From positions 1-64,000 of the forward strand of contig NZ_AWFA01000004.1 of the NCBI RefSeq assembly GCF_000682675.1: 64,000 nt of DNA, in the 5' to 3' direction. This DNA is from Hyphomonas pacifica (GTDB lineage: Bacteria > Pseudomonadota > Alphaproteobacteria > Caulobacterales > Hyphomonadaceae). Of the stretch, positions 15,070 to 24,671 are shown piece after piece. How positions within the stretch are numbered: position 1 is the stretch's first letter; every line of letters begins with the position of its first letter. Under the pieces are notes generated by a model. It worked only from the letters and a program-made list of their open reading frames with translations. It was not told where the DNA came from and did no database searches. The position numbers were made by a program, and so were the translations under genes.

Positions 15070-17457
15070 TCAGCTAGCTTTTTCGGTCCTGTGCATTTCA
15101 GAGGCCCGACGTGACATGAAGTCCCTCTGGTCCTGGATCAGGGTGACTTTCTCCTGAACTTTCTTCAATTCGATCATGTGCTGCAGCTTCTCAAGAGGCT
15201 GTGCCCGGCTGATGAAAAAGCCTTGGAGTTCATCGCAACCGCAATCGCGCAGGAAGTCTGCCTGGTATCGCGTTTCCACACCCTCAGCCGTACAGCGCAT
15301 ACCAAGGGACTTGGCCAGTGACAGCGTCGCAACCGCAATGGACCGGCTGTCAGAGCGCGTTTCGATATCCCGCACAAAGCTCTTATCAATCTTGATGCGA
15401 TCAAACGGAAAGCGGCGCAGATATGACAGCGATGAATAGCCTGTCCCGAAATCGTCGAGAGCGATGCGAATTCCAATTTCCTTCAACTGGTGAAGGCGCT
15501 GTAGCGTGAACTCGGTATCCGACATAAGCACATTCTCGGTGACCTCAAGTTCGAGACGGCTCGGGTCAATATTGTTGGCCGCGATGGCGTGTACGATGGT
15601 CGGGATCAAATTCGCCGAATGGATCTGGACCGGAGAGATATTCACAGAGATGCGAATATGTTCTGGTAGTTTGCGAGCTTCCGACAGGGCAGCCCGCAGA
15701 ACCCAATCTCCGATCCGCGTGATAAGGCCATTGTCTTCGGCATGCTCGATGAACTCACCCGGATAGACTAGGCCGCGCGTCGGGTGCTGCCAGCGCACCA
15801 GTGTCTCGCATCCGACAATTTGATGCGTATGCGCATTAACTTGCGGCTGGAAGTAAACCTTGAACTCATTTTCGTTTACGGCGTGATGCAAGTCGGACTC
15901 GACCTGAAGCCGCGCCCGGGCACGGTCGTCCAGCTCCTGCGTGAACATGCACCAATTGGCCTTACCTACTTTCTTGGCCTGATAAAGCGCTAAGTCAGCA
16001 TGCTTCAGAATGACCCTGGAATCCGTCATCTCACTATCGAACAAACGCACGCCGACAGAGGCCGAACAATTCGCCGTTGAGCCCCACAAGTCATAGGGCT
16101 CGCTCAAATAGTCTGTCAGTCTGTCTAGAAAGGTTTCCAACTGACCATCTGACGGGCGTTCCACAATCAGAGCAAACTCGTCGCCGCTAATGCGGGCCAC
16201 AACGTCACGCTCATCGCAGACTTCCTGAAGGCGGGCCCCAACATGTTGCAGCAACTCGTCGCCTGCCGGGTGACCAAGCGTGTCATTCACCCATTTGAAA
16301 TTGTCGAGGTCCAGCCAGACAAGCGCGCGACTCATCTGCGGGATCAAGGGCTTGCGCATGGCCTTTTCAAGCTGCTCTTGCATGCTCACCCTGTTGGGCA
16401 GCCCCGTCAGGCCATCATAGTGGGCCATATAGGCAATACGGTCCTCGATCTCCTTGGACTGCGTGACATCCTTGGCCACGCCGCGGAAGCCTTTGAAAAC
16501 ACCATCCTCATAGATGGGCTTTCCAGTGAGAGACCACCAGCGGTCATCTCCCACATTCTGCACCTTCATAACCAGATCCCTGAAACTCTCTTTGCGCATC
16601 AGGCTGGTCTCCAGAACCCAGGAAGACTCATCACGCTGAAATAGCGAGACCAGCGTGTTGCCGATCATGACATTGTCATTCTCGTGCTCGACACCTTCCA
16701 CGGCCAGCGGAATTTCCATAAGGACTCCGTCCGTATCGGTTTGCCAGAGCCAGTCGGACGTACTTTCCTCAAAATCCCGAAGCAGCAGGGAAATGACTTG
16801 TGACTGCTCCTTCACGGCGGCGGCGTTCAATTGCTGCTCGATGAATTGCTCATGCGACCAGCGCACAGCCAGAAGCAGCACAGCCAGATAAACAAGGGAC
16901 AGAACCGCAACAAACTGATCTTGCGGATTTCCGGTAAAAATCATCGATCCCGCTACGCCCAGGCTGATCGGAAACATGAAGGCGTAAGCGGCAAGAGGGA
17001 TACGTGATTGCAGGAATGACCCTGCAAACATGATCCCTGCCAGCTGTATGCCCAAAATCATATGGCCCTGATTGTCTGCCGTGTGCATGACGAGGAAAGG
17101 CACGGCCCCCCAGATCAGGCCATGGGACAACGCCAATCTGACATAGAAATTCAGCGCCCTCTCAACCGACACTTTAGAACGGTCGAGATGATACTTCCGG
17201 GCTACGCTGACAATGTTGAGAACCACCACTGCAGCGGTCCAGATCAGCAAACTATTAAAAACAAGCGTATCGCGAAAACAGAAGAGGACAACCACAACGT
17301 TCAGGATGCTTGTCAGCACCATGATCGTGGTCAGTTGGCGCACGAAAGAGAGCTGCTTGAGTTTCAGCTCGTGCGCATGCTTGTCTGACATTTTCATATC
17401 ACCCACCAAGTCTCTCATAGACCTGCGATGGGCGCTTCCCCAGCCCACAAATTTCAT
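15070..17457 (-). CDS. Membrane PAS-GGDEF-EAL protein (c-di-GMP turnover)
   Basis: A 795-residue protein. The N-terminal part (about 40-205) has several membrane helices, a PAS domain follows (about 225-340, DWLWQTDTDGVL), then GGDEF (about 345-505) and EAL (about 525-770). The synthase signature reads SGDEF (424-428) rather than GGDEF, a variant that can still be active. The phosphodiesterase signature reads ETL (E551) rather than EAL, but the other key parts are present: LELEVTEN, DDFGTGYSSL, KIDKSF and AEGVET. Net phosphodiesterase activity is plausible. A GGGTGG site lies before ATG 17457; in-frame ATGs follow at residues 14, 21 and 23. Neighbours do not hint at the signal. Confidence 0.9.
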   Translation of the reverse strand: MKFVGWGSAHRRSMRDLVGDMKMSDKHAHELKLKQLSFVRQLTTIMVLTSILNVVVVLFCFRDTLVFNSLLIWTAAVVVLNIVSVARKYHLDRSKVSVERALNFYVRLALSHGLIWGAVPFLVMHTADNQGHMILGIQLAGIMFAGSFLQSRIPLAAYAFMFPISLGVAGSMIFTGNPQDQFVAVLSLVYLAVLLLAVRWSHEQFIEQQLNAAAVKEQSQVISLLLRDFEESTSDWLWQTDTDGVLMEIPLAVEGVEHENDNVMIGNTLVSLFQRDESSWVLETSLMRKESFRDLVMKVQNVGDDRWWSLTGKPIYEDGVFKGFRGVAKDVTQSKEIEDRIAYMAHYDGLTGLPNRVSMQEQLEKAMRKPLIPQMSRALVWLDLDNFKWVNDTLGHPAGDELLQHVGARLQEVCDERDVVARISGDEFALIVERPSDGQLETFLDRLTDYLSEPYDLWGSTANCSASVGVRLFDSEMTDSRVILKHADLALYQAKKVGKANWCMFTQELDDRARARLQVESDLHHAVNENEFKVYFQPQVNAHTHQIVGCETLVRWQHPTRGLVYPGEFIEHAEDNGLITRIGDWVLRAALSEARKLPEHIRISVNISPVQIHSANLIPTIVHAIAANNIDPSRLELEVTENVLMSDTEFTLQRLHQLKEIGIRIALDDFGTGYSSLSYLRRFPFDRIKIDKSFVRDIETRSDSRSIAVATLSLAKSLGMRCTAEGVETRYQADFLRDCGCDELQGFFISRAQPLEKLQHMIELKKVQEKVTLIQDQRDFMSRRASEMHRTEKAS

Positions 17458-17642
17458 GATCCACCCTGCTCCGTCACATTAAGTCACGATTGCGAATGGA
17501 CAGCAGCTATCAGCAGGTCATGAACATGAGAGTAGCCAAAGCCTTGGAATTGATCAGACCGAATTAATCACATCCCTCCCGAGAGAAACAAAAATCCCAA
17601 AAAAGTTTCATATTTACAATATACTATATCAATCCGAGATGC

Positions 17643-18311
17643 TTAATAAGAATTCGTCAGAACATACTCGATATTCTGCCCGCGTGCAGTAAAGGCCAGT
17701 TTCATCCAGCGCCCTGCATCATCGTACCAGAGCGTGACATCAATATCTGAATCCATCAGATACCTGGTTGTCTGAACAGGCTGTCCTGCTGCTTCAATGG
17801 TCTCGGTGCCCTGATCGGAAACGGAGACTTTCAGGATTTCGCCATCCTCGGTCGAGAGCAATTCGCTCGCCTGAGTCTGGGCAAAATTCCAGTGGCTGGA
17901 GGGCAGGATTTTGCCGTCGACCTCGCCCTGAAACTCAGTGCCGTTGACCTCCAGCAGAGCCCCTTCGCGCTCGGCTTCGACCTGACCCTTTTCACCATCA
18001 TCATCCACGCGTCCGTCCAGGGAGACAAGCTCACCATCCTGCCAGACTTCCGTCGCATCCAGATTGTAGCGAAACACCGTAATCGGCCCGAGCCCTGCTT
18101 TCAGTTCGACCTGAGAGCGCGCAATCAGCCGCCCCTCAGCATCGCGGTCAAAGCTCACCGTGTGAGTGCCAAAGGGCTTGCCCTTCCTCAGAACATCAAA
18201 CTGGATCACATCTCCAGCCTGCGGACTCCATCTCGGGGTTTCTGTCTTGGCCTTCGCCGTGCTGGCCAGCATGGCCACACTCAGCAAACCTGCTCCGATG
18301 CGAGTAATCAT
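17643..18311 (-). CDS. DUF6134-like secreted protein
   Basis: A 222-residue protein with a Sec signal peptide (MITRIGAGLLSVAMLASTAKA, cut after AKA). The mature part starts WSPQAGDVIQFDVLRKGKPFGTH and ends YDDAGRWMKLAFTARGQNIEYVLTN, the pattern of the DUF6134 family of periplasmic beta-rich proteins. An AGGA site precedes ATG 18311. The start overlaps the stop of the upstream cupin gene by 4 bases, so the two form an operon. Function unknown; the related DUF3108 group is linked to lipoprotein-like envelope roles. Confidence 0.75.
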   Translation of the reverse strand: MITRIGAGLLSVAMLASTAKAKTETPRWSPQAGDVIQFDVLRKGKPFGTHTVSFDRDAEGRLIARSQVELKAGLGPITVFRYNLDATEVWQDGELVSLDGRVDDDGEKGQVEAEREGALLEVNGTEFQGEVDGKILPSSHWNFAQTQASELLSTEDGEILKVSVSDQGTETIEAAGQPVQTTRYLMDSDIDVTLWYDDAGRWMKLAFTARGQNIEYVLTNSY

Positions 18312-18868
18312 ATAAAATTCCTCCAGAAACCGCCCGGTTTTTGAGCGACAAGGCAGACACAGGCCTCATCACCTACCGCCTGTGGCTTGTGACGCATGCC
18401 CGGCTCTCCCAGAACCAGATCACCACGTTTGTAAGTGCCGTGCCCGTCAGAGAAACGCCCCTGGATGACAACGGTTGCTTCCAGATCGGCATGGCCGTGC
18501 TTGGGCACACTCTGGCCGGGCTCCAGCTTCATCAGCCGCGCCCCTGTCGTTCCGGTCGCCGCATAGCGCACGCCGGTAAGTCCACGGCGCCAACGCGGTC
18601 CCTTGTCTATTTGGCGGATCAGCCCATCAACGCTCGCCTGCGGCTTGTGCCGCACCTCAGCCGCGCTAAGCGTGGAGACCTTGTGCACCGGTGCCGCAAG
18701 GGGGCCTTCTTCCAGCAAGGCCCCGCCAATCGCCGCCCACCAAGCGGCCGCTTCGGTGCCTTCGGAACTCAACATCACGTGCAGATCCCCAGCCAGTTCA
18801 AAGGCGGCAGAATGATTTCCCGCGACATGATCCATCATGAAGGCTGTATAAGTATCCGGACTGGTCAA
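18308..18868 (-). CDS. ChrR-like anti-sigma/cupin protein without neighbouring sigma factor
   Basis: A 186-residue protein with a short helical N-terminal part (DHVAGNHSAAFELAGDLH), then a cupin (about 85-180). The cupin carries GQSVPKHGHADLEATVVIQGRFSDGHGTYKRGDLVLGEPGMRHKP, here given by positions 117-159. This is the layout of ChrR, the zinc anti-sigma factor of RpoE-type ECF factors that answer singlet oxygen. The N-terminal part lacks the CxxC of classical zinc anti-sigma domains, and no ECF sigma gene lies beside it. Start is TTG 18868 after AGAGG; ATG 18838 or 18835 are alternatives. Operon with the DUF6134 gene. Confidence 0.7.
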   Translation of the reverse strand: MTSPDTYTAFMMDHVAGNHSAAFELAGDLHVMLSSEGTEAAAWWAAIGGALLEEGPLAAPVHKVSTLSAAEVRHKPQASVDGLIRQIDKGPRWRRGLTGVRYAATGTTGARLMKLEPGQSVPKHGHADLEATVVIQGRFSDGHGTYKRGDLVLGEPGMRHKPQAVGDEACVCLVAQKPGGFWRNFI

Positions 18869-19029
18869 GACTAAGACCTCTTTGCATTCGTAATCAGCTA
18901 TCTTTTATTACGCAGCGCAGGCTCAGCTGGATCACATCAAGTGCATGCGCTCCTGTGGCGGTTGTACTCTGCCGTCAGGCGCTCTAGCTTTTGCGGGAAC
19001 AGAATGATCAGAATCGGACCGGAAAACAG

Positions 19030-20034
19030 ATGAAGCTTCATCGCTCAGTCATTGACCTCATCGGCAATACGCCCCTGCTCAGGCTCAACAAGGTTTCTGA
19101 GGAGACTGGCTGCGAGATCCTCGGCAAGTGCGAGTTCCTGAATCCCGGCCAGTCTGTGAAAGACCGTCCGGCTCTCGGCATCGTTCGGGATGCCGAGGCC
19201 TCCGGCGCGCTGAAGCCCGGCGGCACGATCGTTGAGGGCACCGCCGGGAATACCGGCATTGGCCTCGCGCTTGTGGGCGCAGCGCTTGGCTATCGCGTCG
19301 TGATCGTCATGCCGCGGACGCAGAGCCAGGAGAAGAAAGACGCCATCCGCCTGCTCGGCGCAGAGCTGATTGAGGTGGACGCGGTCCCCTATGCCAATCC
19401 GAACAATTACCAGCACTTCTCCCGCCGCCTGGCGGAAGATATGGCGAAGTCAGAACCGAATGGCGCGATCTGGGCCAACCAGTTCGACAATACCGCCAAC
19501 CGCAAATCTCATTACGAAACCACCGGTCAGGAAATCTGGACACAGACAGACGGCAAGCTGGATGCCTTCATCTGCGCCGTTGGATCGGGTGGCACGCTGG
19601 GCGGTGTCTCCATGGCCCTGAAGGAAAAGAGCAAGGCCGTTCAGATCGGCATCGCAGATCCCGGCGGCGCAGCCCTCTATGAATATTACAAAAATGGGGA
19701 ACTAAAGTCCGAAGGCACCTCCATCACGGAAGGCATCGGTCAGGGCCGCATCACGGCAAATTTGGAAGGCATCGAAGTGGACCGCGCCTATCGCTGTACC
19801 GATGCCGAAGCACTCAATATCCTGTTTGACTTGGTGGAGCATGAAGGCCTGTGCCTTGGCGGCTCAGCGGGCGTCAACATTGCCGGCGCTGTGCAGATGG
19901 CGAGGGACCTCGGCCCCGGCCACACCATCGTGACCGTGCTGTGTGACTATGGGAACCGCTACCAGACCAAGCTTTACAATCCGGACTTCCTGAAATCAAA
20001 AGACCTGCCCGTACCAGCCTGGATGGAGACATAA
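19030..20034 (+). CDS. cysK: Cysteine synthase (O-acetylserine sulfhydrylase)
   Basis: A 334-residue PLP enzyme. IGNTPLLRL opens the fold, the PLP lysine is K44 in NPGQSVKDRPA, EGTAGNTGIGLA is the substrate loop, GSGGTLGG binds the cofactor phosphate, and GGSAGVN is near the end. It makes cysteine from O-acetylserine and sulfide. It is slightly longer than the usual 310-320 residues. The frame is open from 18991 but ATG 19030 gives the normal N-terminus. First gene of a sulfur operon: sulfurtransferase 3 bases on, then metC and a transporter. A cystathionine beta-synthase-like activity cannot be ruled out. Confidence 0.9.
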   Translation: MKLHRSVIDLIGNTPLLRLNKVSEETGCEILGKCEFLNPGQSVKDRPALGIVRDAEASGALKPGGTIVEGTAGNTGIGLALVGAALGYRVVIVMPRTQSQEKKDAIRLLGAELIEVDAVPYANPNNYQHFSRRLAEDMAKSEPNGAIWANQFDNTANRKSHYETTGQEIWTQTDGKLDAFICAVGSGGTLGGVSMALKEKSKAVQIGIADPGGAALYEYYKNGELKSEGTSITEGIGQGRITANLEGIEVDRAYRCTDAEALNILFDLVEHEGLCLGGSAGVNIAGAVQMARDLGPGHTIVTVLCDYGNRYQTKLYNPDFLKSKDLPVPAWMET

Positions 20035-20037
20035 GAC

Positions 20038-20883
20038 ATGGAATCCGGTGACCCGCTCGTAACCGCCCAATGGCTGAAGGAAAACATCTCGGCCCCGGAT
20101 GTCCGGGTGGTGGATGCCACATGGATTCCACCTTTCCTGAACCGGGATGAAACCGGACGGCAACTCTGGTCAAACTGCCATATTCCAGGCGCGGTGCATT
20201 TCGACATTGATGCCATCAAAGCTGGCGGCACAGACCTGCCCCATATGCTGCCGGACCCTGTCATGTTCTCCTCCCGCGTGCGTAAGCTTGGCATTGGCGA
20301 TGGCAACCGCATTGTTGTCTATGACCAGTTCAATATGTTCGGCGCTGCCAGGGTGTGGTGGATGCTGCGCGTCATGGGCCATCAGGATGTGAAAGTTCTG
20401 GATGGCGGCCTGCAAGCCTGGATCGATGTGGGCGGTGAGACCGAAGACATGCCCCCTGTTCCCATGGAGCGCCATTTCACAGCCCGTGTTCGCTCGGACT
20501 TGGTCAAGGATGTCACCCAGATGGTGGCGGCCTCCGAAGGCAAGACACACACGATCATTGATGCCCGCTCCAAGGATCGCTTTACCGGCGAGGCACCCGA
20601 GCCACGCGAAGGCCTGCCGTCCGGACATATCCCCGGCAGCATATCTGTCCCATCCAGCATGCTGAGCGATGAAAGCGGAAAGATGAAATCGGCTGACGCA
20701 CTGAAACCCCTGTTCCCGGACACTAGCAGGCCTCTCATCACCACCTGCGGGTCCGGCGTCTCTGCCGCAGTCACCGCGCTTGCCCTGGCCCGCCTAGGCA
20801 ATTGGGATGTTGCCGTCTATGATGGTTCGTGGACAGAATGGGCCTCGGATTCAAGCCGCCCGATTGCGACGGGCGAAGCATGA
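20038..20883 (+). CDS. sseA: 3-mercaptopyruvate/thiosulfate sulfurtransferase
   Basis: A 281-residue protein of two rhodanese domains. The first holds VVDATWIPP, a CHIPGAVHFDID segment and LDGGLQAW. The second has IIDARSKDRFTGEAPEPREGLPSGHIPGS (given as about 177-205) and the active-site loop CGSGVSA with the catalytic Cys at residue 237. The loop CG(S/T)GVSA is typical of mercaptopyruvate sulfurtransferases rather than thiosulfate ones. It moves sulfur from cysteine-derived mercaptopyruvate to acceptors. It starts 3 bases after cysK stops and overlaps metC (ATGA). Confidence 0.9.
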   Translation: MESGDPLVTAQWLKENISAPDVRVVDATWIPPFLNRDETGRQLWSNCHIPGAVHFDIDAIKAGGTDLPHMLPDPVMFSSRVRKLGIGDGNRIVVYDQFNMFGAARVWWMLRVMGHQDVKVLDGGLQAWIDVGGETEDMPPVPMERHFTARVRSDLVKDVTQMVAASEGKTHTIIDARSKDRFTGEAPEPREGLPSGHIPGSISVPSSMLSDESGKMKSADALKPLFPDTSRPLITTCGSGVSAAVTALALARLGNWDVAVYDGSWTEWASDSSRPIATGEA

Positions 20884-22037
20884 GCAAGCAATTAGAAACA
20901 CGCATCATCCACACCCGCAAAGACAGACTGCCAAGCAAGACAGTCAATCCGCCGGTGGAACGTGCATCGACCCTTCTGTTCGATACAGCAGACCGCCTAT
21001 ATGGCGCAAAGCCCGGCTATGGACGGATGGGACTGACGGTGCACCGCGAACTGGAAGCAGCCTTGTGCGAACTGGAAAATGCCCGGCACGTACGCCTCAC
21101 CTCCAATGGCCTGCAAGCCTGCACGCTGGCCATCGCCAGTCAGGTGAAAGCGGGCGATCATGTCCTGTATTCGGACTCCACCTATGGCCCGACATCACGG
21201 TTCTGCGAACGGCGTCTTGAGCGCATGGGCGTCGAGTCGAGCCGGTTTGATCCTCGCATTGGTGAAGGCATTCAAGCCCTGGTTCGCCCGAACACAAAAC
21301 TGATCTATCTCGAAGCCCCCGGGTCACTGACATTCGAGATCAGCGATACGCCCGCCATCGTAGAGATCGCAAGGAAACACGGCATCCGCACCGCGCTGGA
21401 CAATACCTGGGGCGCGGGCCTGTATCACAAGCCGCTGGATTTGGGTGTCGACATCTCCATTCAGGCACTGACAAAATATGTCGTTGGCCATTCTGATGTC
21501 TTCGCCGGCGCTGTGATGACCCGTGACACGCGCATCGCTCAGGAGGTGGCCGACACGTCCGAGGATTGGGGCATCAGTCTCTCCCCGGATGATGCCTATA
21601 CATCGCTGCGTGGCCTGCGCTCTCTGGCAACACGTCTCAAGGCACATGAGGCGGCTGGTCTGGAAGTGGCAAACTGGCTGACCCACCGTCCGGAAGTGGC
21701 ACAGGTTATCCACCCGGCCCTGCCGACACACCCTGACCATGCTATATGGAAGCGTGACTTTACGGGCGCATGCGGGCTGTTCTCCTTCATTCTGAAAGAC
21801 ACCCCGCCAGAAGCCGTGGACAAGTTCATTGGTGCTCTCAGCCTGTTCAGCATGGGCTTCTCCTGGGGCGGCTTTGAAAGCTTGATCATCCCGTGCGACC
21901 AGCAACTGACTCGTATGCAAGACAGCTGGACGCAAACCCGCGCAGGCCCGTTGATGCGCATTCACATTGGCCTTGAAGCGACTTCGGATCTGCTTGCGGA
22001 TCTTGAGGCCGGTTTCGTCGCCATGGCAGACGTCTAG
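20880..22037 (+). CDS. metC: Cystathionine beta-lyase
   Basis: A 385-residue Cys/Met-metabolism PLP enzyme. Features are TLLFDTADRLYG, the YGRMGLTVHRELEAAL segment, SNGLQACTLAI, LEAPGSLTFEISD, TALDNTWGAG and the PLP lysine in IQALTKYVVGHSD. SLFSMGFSWGGFESL near the C-terminus is typical of proteobacterial MetC. It cleaves cystathionine to homocysteine in methionine synthesis and also removes sulfur from cysteine. The start ATG 20880 overlaps the sulfurtransferase stop; an in-frame extension to 20829 lies inside that gene. The next gene begins at the base after its stop. Confidence 0.92.
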   Translation: MSKQLETRIIHTRKDRLPSKTVNPPVERASTLLFDTADRLYGAKPGYGRMGLTVHRELEAALCELENARHVRLTSNGLQACTLAIASQVKAGDHVLYSDSTYGPTSRFCERRLERMGVESSRFDPRIGEGIQALVRPNTKLIYLEAPGSLTFEISDTPAIVEIARKHGIRTALDNTWGAGLYHKPLDLGVDISIQALTKYVVGHSDVFAGAVMTRDTRIAQEVADTSEDWGISLSPDDAYTSLRGLRSLATRLKAHEAAGLEVANWLTHRPEVAQVIHPALPTHPDHAIWKRDFTGACGLFSFILKDTPPEAVDKFIGALSLFSMGFSWGGFESLIIPCDQQLTRMQDSWTQTRAGPLMRIHIGLEATSDLLADLEAGFVAMADV

Positions 22038-23480
22038 GTGCAGTGGACAGCGCGCAGAATTGGCCTGGTCCTTGGCCCAGCCCTGGCAGGGCTGATGTGG
22101 CTGGTTGGAGCCCCCGCAGGCCTGAATGACGCGGCATGGGGCACGGCCTGCCTGATGGCGCTGATGGCGGTCTGGTGGGCAACTGAGGCCATTCCCATTC
22201 CCGCCACATCCCTGTTGCCTCTGTTTGTGCTTCCGCTGATCGGGGCTGGCAGACCCAAAGTCGTTGGCGCAGACTATGCCAGCCATATTGTGTTGCTCCT
22301 GCTCGGCGGCTTCATCATCGCGATGGGCATTGAGCGCTGGAATCTGCACAAGCGCATCGCCCTGAACGTGGTCAGCCGCGTTGGTGCACACCCCTATGCG
22401 CTAATCTTCGGCTTCATGCTGGCGACAGCGCTGCTGTCCATGTGGATTTCGAATACGGCCTCAACACTGATGATGGTGCCTATCGCGCTGTCTGCCGCAA
22501 CAGTTCTTGGCGCATGTTCCAAGAAGTTCACCGTCGCGTTATTGCTGGGCATTTGTTACGCGGCCTCGATTGGAGGCGTTGCAACACCGATTGGCACGCC
22601 GACAAATTTGATCGCGATCAACTGGCTGCAAAACGAGGTCGACGCCAATATCGGCTTTCCACAATGGATGGCCTTTGGCATCCCGACAGTCGCGCTTCTT
22701 TTGCCTTGCGCCTGGTGGAGCGTGACGCGTGGTGTGCCTCATATGGACGATGGGGATGAAATCATCGCAAATGTTCGCCGGCAACGCCGCGAAATGGGGA
22801 AGATCACACCGCAGGAATCCCGCGCAGCAATTGTGTTTGGTCTGACCGCCGCCCTATGGGTGCTGCGTCTGCCTATCGAGATTGCCCTGCGCGCGGTGGA
22901 CATCTCCCTGCTCGAAGGCTTTGGCGGGGCGGAAATCGACATGATGATCGCCATGTTCGGCGCCGTGCTGATGTTCCTGATACCGGCGGGCGGCGGCGAA
23001 GATCGCGCTATTCTGAACTGGGAAGAGGCAGAGCGCCTGCCCTGGGGTGTGCTGGTGCTGTTTGGTGGTGGTATAGCCCTCGGCAATGCGGTCTCCCGCA
23101 CAGGCCTCTCGGCCTGGATCGGGGAAAATCTCGAAGTTCTGAACAGCCTGCCTCCGCTCTTTTTCATTGTCAGTGTTGTGGCGCTGGTGATCTTTCTGAC
23201 TGAGCTGACCTCCAATGTCGCGACCATGACGACGTTGGCTCCGATCCTGGGCGCACTCGGCATTGCGGTGGGTGTGGCCCCGGCCACCTTGCTGGCCCCG
23301 GCGGCCGTAGCTGCGTCATGTGCGTTTATGCTGCCCGTTGCGACCGCGCCGAACGCCATTGTCTACGCAACGAACGAAGTGCCCATGCAGCAGATGATCC
23401 GCCGAGGGCTCTACGTCAATCTGCTCGGAATTGTGATCATCGCCGCTGTCGGCTACTGGATCGCGCCGCTCGTGCTCTAG
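22038..23480 (+). CDS. SLC13/DASS-family sodium-coupled anion transporter
   Basis: A 480-residue membrane protein with about 11-12 helices. It carries the two SNT-type helical hairpin motifs of the DASS family: SNTASTLMM (first half) and SNVATMTTLAP (second half). It also has GGVATPIGTPTNLI and AFMLPVATAPNAIV. DASS carriers import dicarboxylates or sulfate with sodium. The gene starts with GTG directly after the metC stop, so it belongs to the sulfur operon, which makes sulfate or a sulfur-containing organic anion a reasonable substrate, though dicarboxylates are the commoner one. Confidence 0.88.
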   Translation: MQWTARRIGLVLGPALAGLMWLVGAPAGLNDAAWGTACLMALMAVWWATEAIPIPATSLLPLFVLPLIGAGRPKVVGADYASHIVLLLLGGFIIAMGIERWNLHKRIALNVVSRVGAHPYALIFGFMLATALLSMWISNTASTLMMVPIALSAATVLGACSKKFTVALLLGICYAASIGGVATPIGTPTNLIAINWLQNEVDANIGFPQWMAFGIPTVALLLPCAWWSVTRGVPHMDDGDEIIANVRRQRREMGKITPQESRAAIVFGLTAALWVLRLPIEIALRAVDISLLEGFGGAEIDMMIAMFGAVLMFLIPAGGGEDRAILNWEEAERLPWGVLVLFGGGIALGNAVSRTGLSAWIGENLEVLNSLPPLFFIVSVVALVIFLTELTSNVATMTTLAPILGALGIAVGVAPATLLAPAAVAASCAFMLPVATAPNAIVYATNEVPMQQMIRRGLYVNLLGIVIIAAVGYWIAPLVL

Positions 23481-23599
23481 GGGAACTCAGCGCATCAGCG
23501 CGAAACTCCCCCAGAAACACTCAGCGCAGTCCCCGACCCAGACTTTGCTGCGTCTCTTATCAAGGGGACAAGCTGAACGCGGCCTGAACCTGTGCTGTC

Positions 23600-24625
23600 T
23601 TAATTGGCAGGCGGCTCGCTGACCTCGACGATCAGCTTGCCGAGGTTCTTACCCTCGAACAGACGGGAAAGACTGACCGGAGCATTCTCCAGCCCTTTCA
23701 CAATATCTGTTTCGAATTTGAGCTTGCCCTCCATCAGCCAGCCAGCCATTTGCTGCATGCCTTCCGGGAATCGCGGGAAATAGTCGATCACGATGAAGCC
23801 CTTTACTAGGGTTCGCCGCATCAGCAAGTTTGAGAAATTGTAAGGTCCGGGCACCGGCTCGGTAGCGTTGTAGGTGCTGATCAGGCCGCAGAGCGGCATT
23901 CGGGAGAAATCATTCAGCCGGGCGATCACCTGGTCCATGATCTTGCCGCCGACATTCTCGAAATTCACGTCGATGCCATTCGGGCAGTGCTTGTCCAGCG
24001 CCGCGCCGACATCTTCAGACTTGTAATTAATCGCCGCATCGAAGCCGGCCGTCTCGGTCAACCATTTGCACTTCTCATCACTGCCTGCGATGCCGACAAC
24101 CCGGCAACCCTGAATCTTCGCAATCTGGCCGACCATCGAGCCCACAGCTCCCGCCGCCGCTGAGACGACGACCGTCTCGCCTGCCTTCGGCTTGCCGATA
24201 TCCATCAGGCCGAAATAGGCCGTCATGCCCGTCGCCCCGAGCGGCCCCATAAAGGCGGTCAGCGGTACGCCAGGCAGTTTTGGCAGCGCGGTCAGCGTTT
24301 GCCCCGAATGTGTGGAATATAGAGACCAGGAGCCGAGCCCCGTATTCACAATGTCGCCCGGCGACAGCCCGTCAAACTGGCTTTCGGTCACGACCGCCAG
24401 ACCGCCCCCGCGCATCGGATCGCCAATCCCGACCGGCGGTAGATAGGCGTCCACATCGCTCATCCAAATACGATTGGTCGGGTCCAGCGATAGATAGATA
24501 AGGCGCGTGCGCACTTCGCCTTCTTTCAGGGGCTCCAGCGGGCTTTCAACCAGTTCGAGATCGCCTTCCTTTACCTCGCCCTCAGGCCGCTTGCGCAAAA
24601 TCCAGGTCTTGTTCATCTCGGTCAT
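23600..24625 (-). CDS. NADPH-dependent zinc-independent oxidoreductase (CurA/leukotriene B4 dehydrogenase-like)
   Basis: A 341-residue medium-chain reductase without the zinc ligands of alcohol dehydrogenases. The Rossmann part holds VVSAAAGAVGSMVGQIAKIQGCRVVG (about residues 152-177), then GIAGSDEKCKWL and GIDVNFENVGGKIMD, all typical of the prostaglandin reductase/CurA group. These reduce the double bond of enones with NADPH. AGGGAGGATCAATC precedes the ATG. A second family member lies at 50016-51038 in this window. Monocistronic. Confidence 0.9.
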   Translation of the reverse strand: MTEMNKTWILRKRPEGEVKEGDLELVESPLEPLKEGEVRTRLIYLSLDPTNRIWMSDVDAYLPPVGIGDPMRGGGLAVVTESQFDGLSPGDIVNTGLGSWSLYSTHSGQTLTALPKLPGVPLTAFMGPLGATGMTAYFGLMDIGKPKAGETVVVSAAAGAVGSMVGQIAKIQGCRVVGIAGSDEKCKWLTETAGFDAAINYKSEDVGAALDKHCPNGIDVNFENVGGKIMDQVIARLNDFSRMPLCGLISTYNATEPVPGPYNFSNLLMRRTLVKGFIVIDYFPRFPEGMQQMAGWLMEGKLKFETDIVKGLENAPVSLSRLFEGKNLGKLIVEVSEPPAN

Positions 24626-24671
24626 GATTGATCCTCCCTATGTCTGGCAGAGAGGCTAGACCGAAACCGCT

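Noticed and set aside
21324-22391. 355-codon minus-strand open frame opposite metC and the transporter
   Set aside because: No domain, spans two well supported genes, antisense composition.
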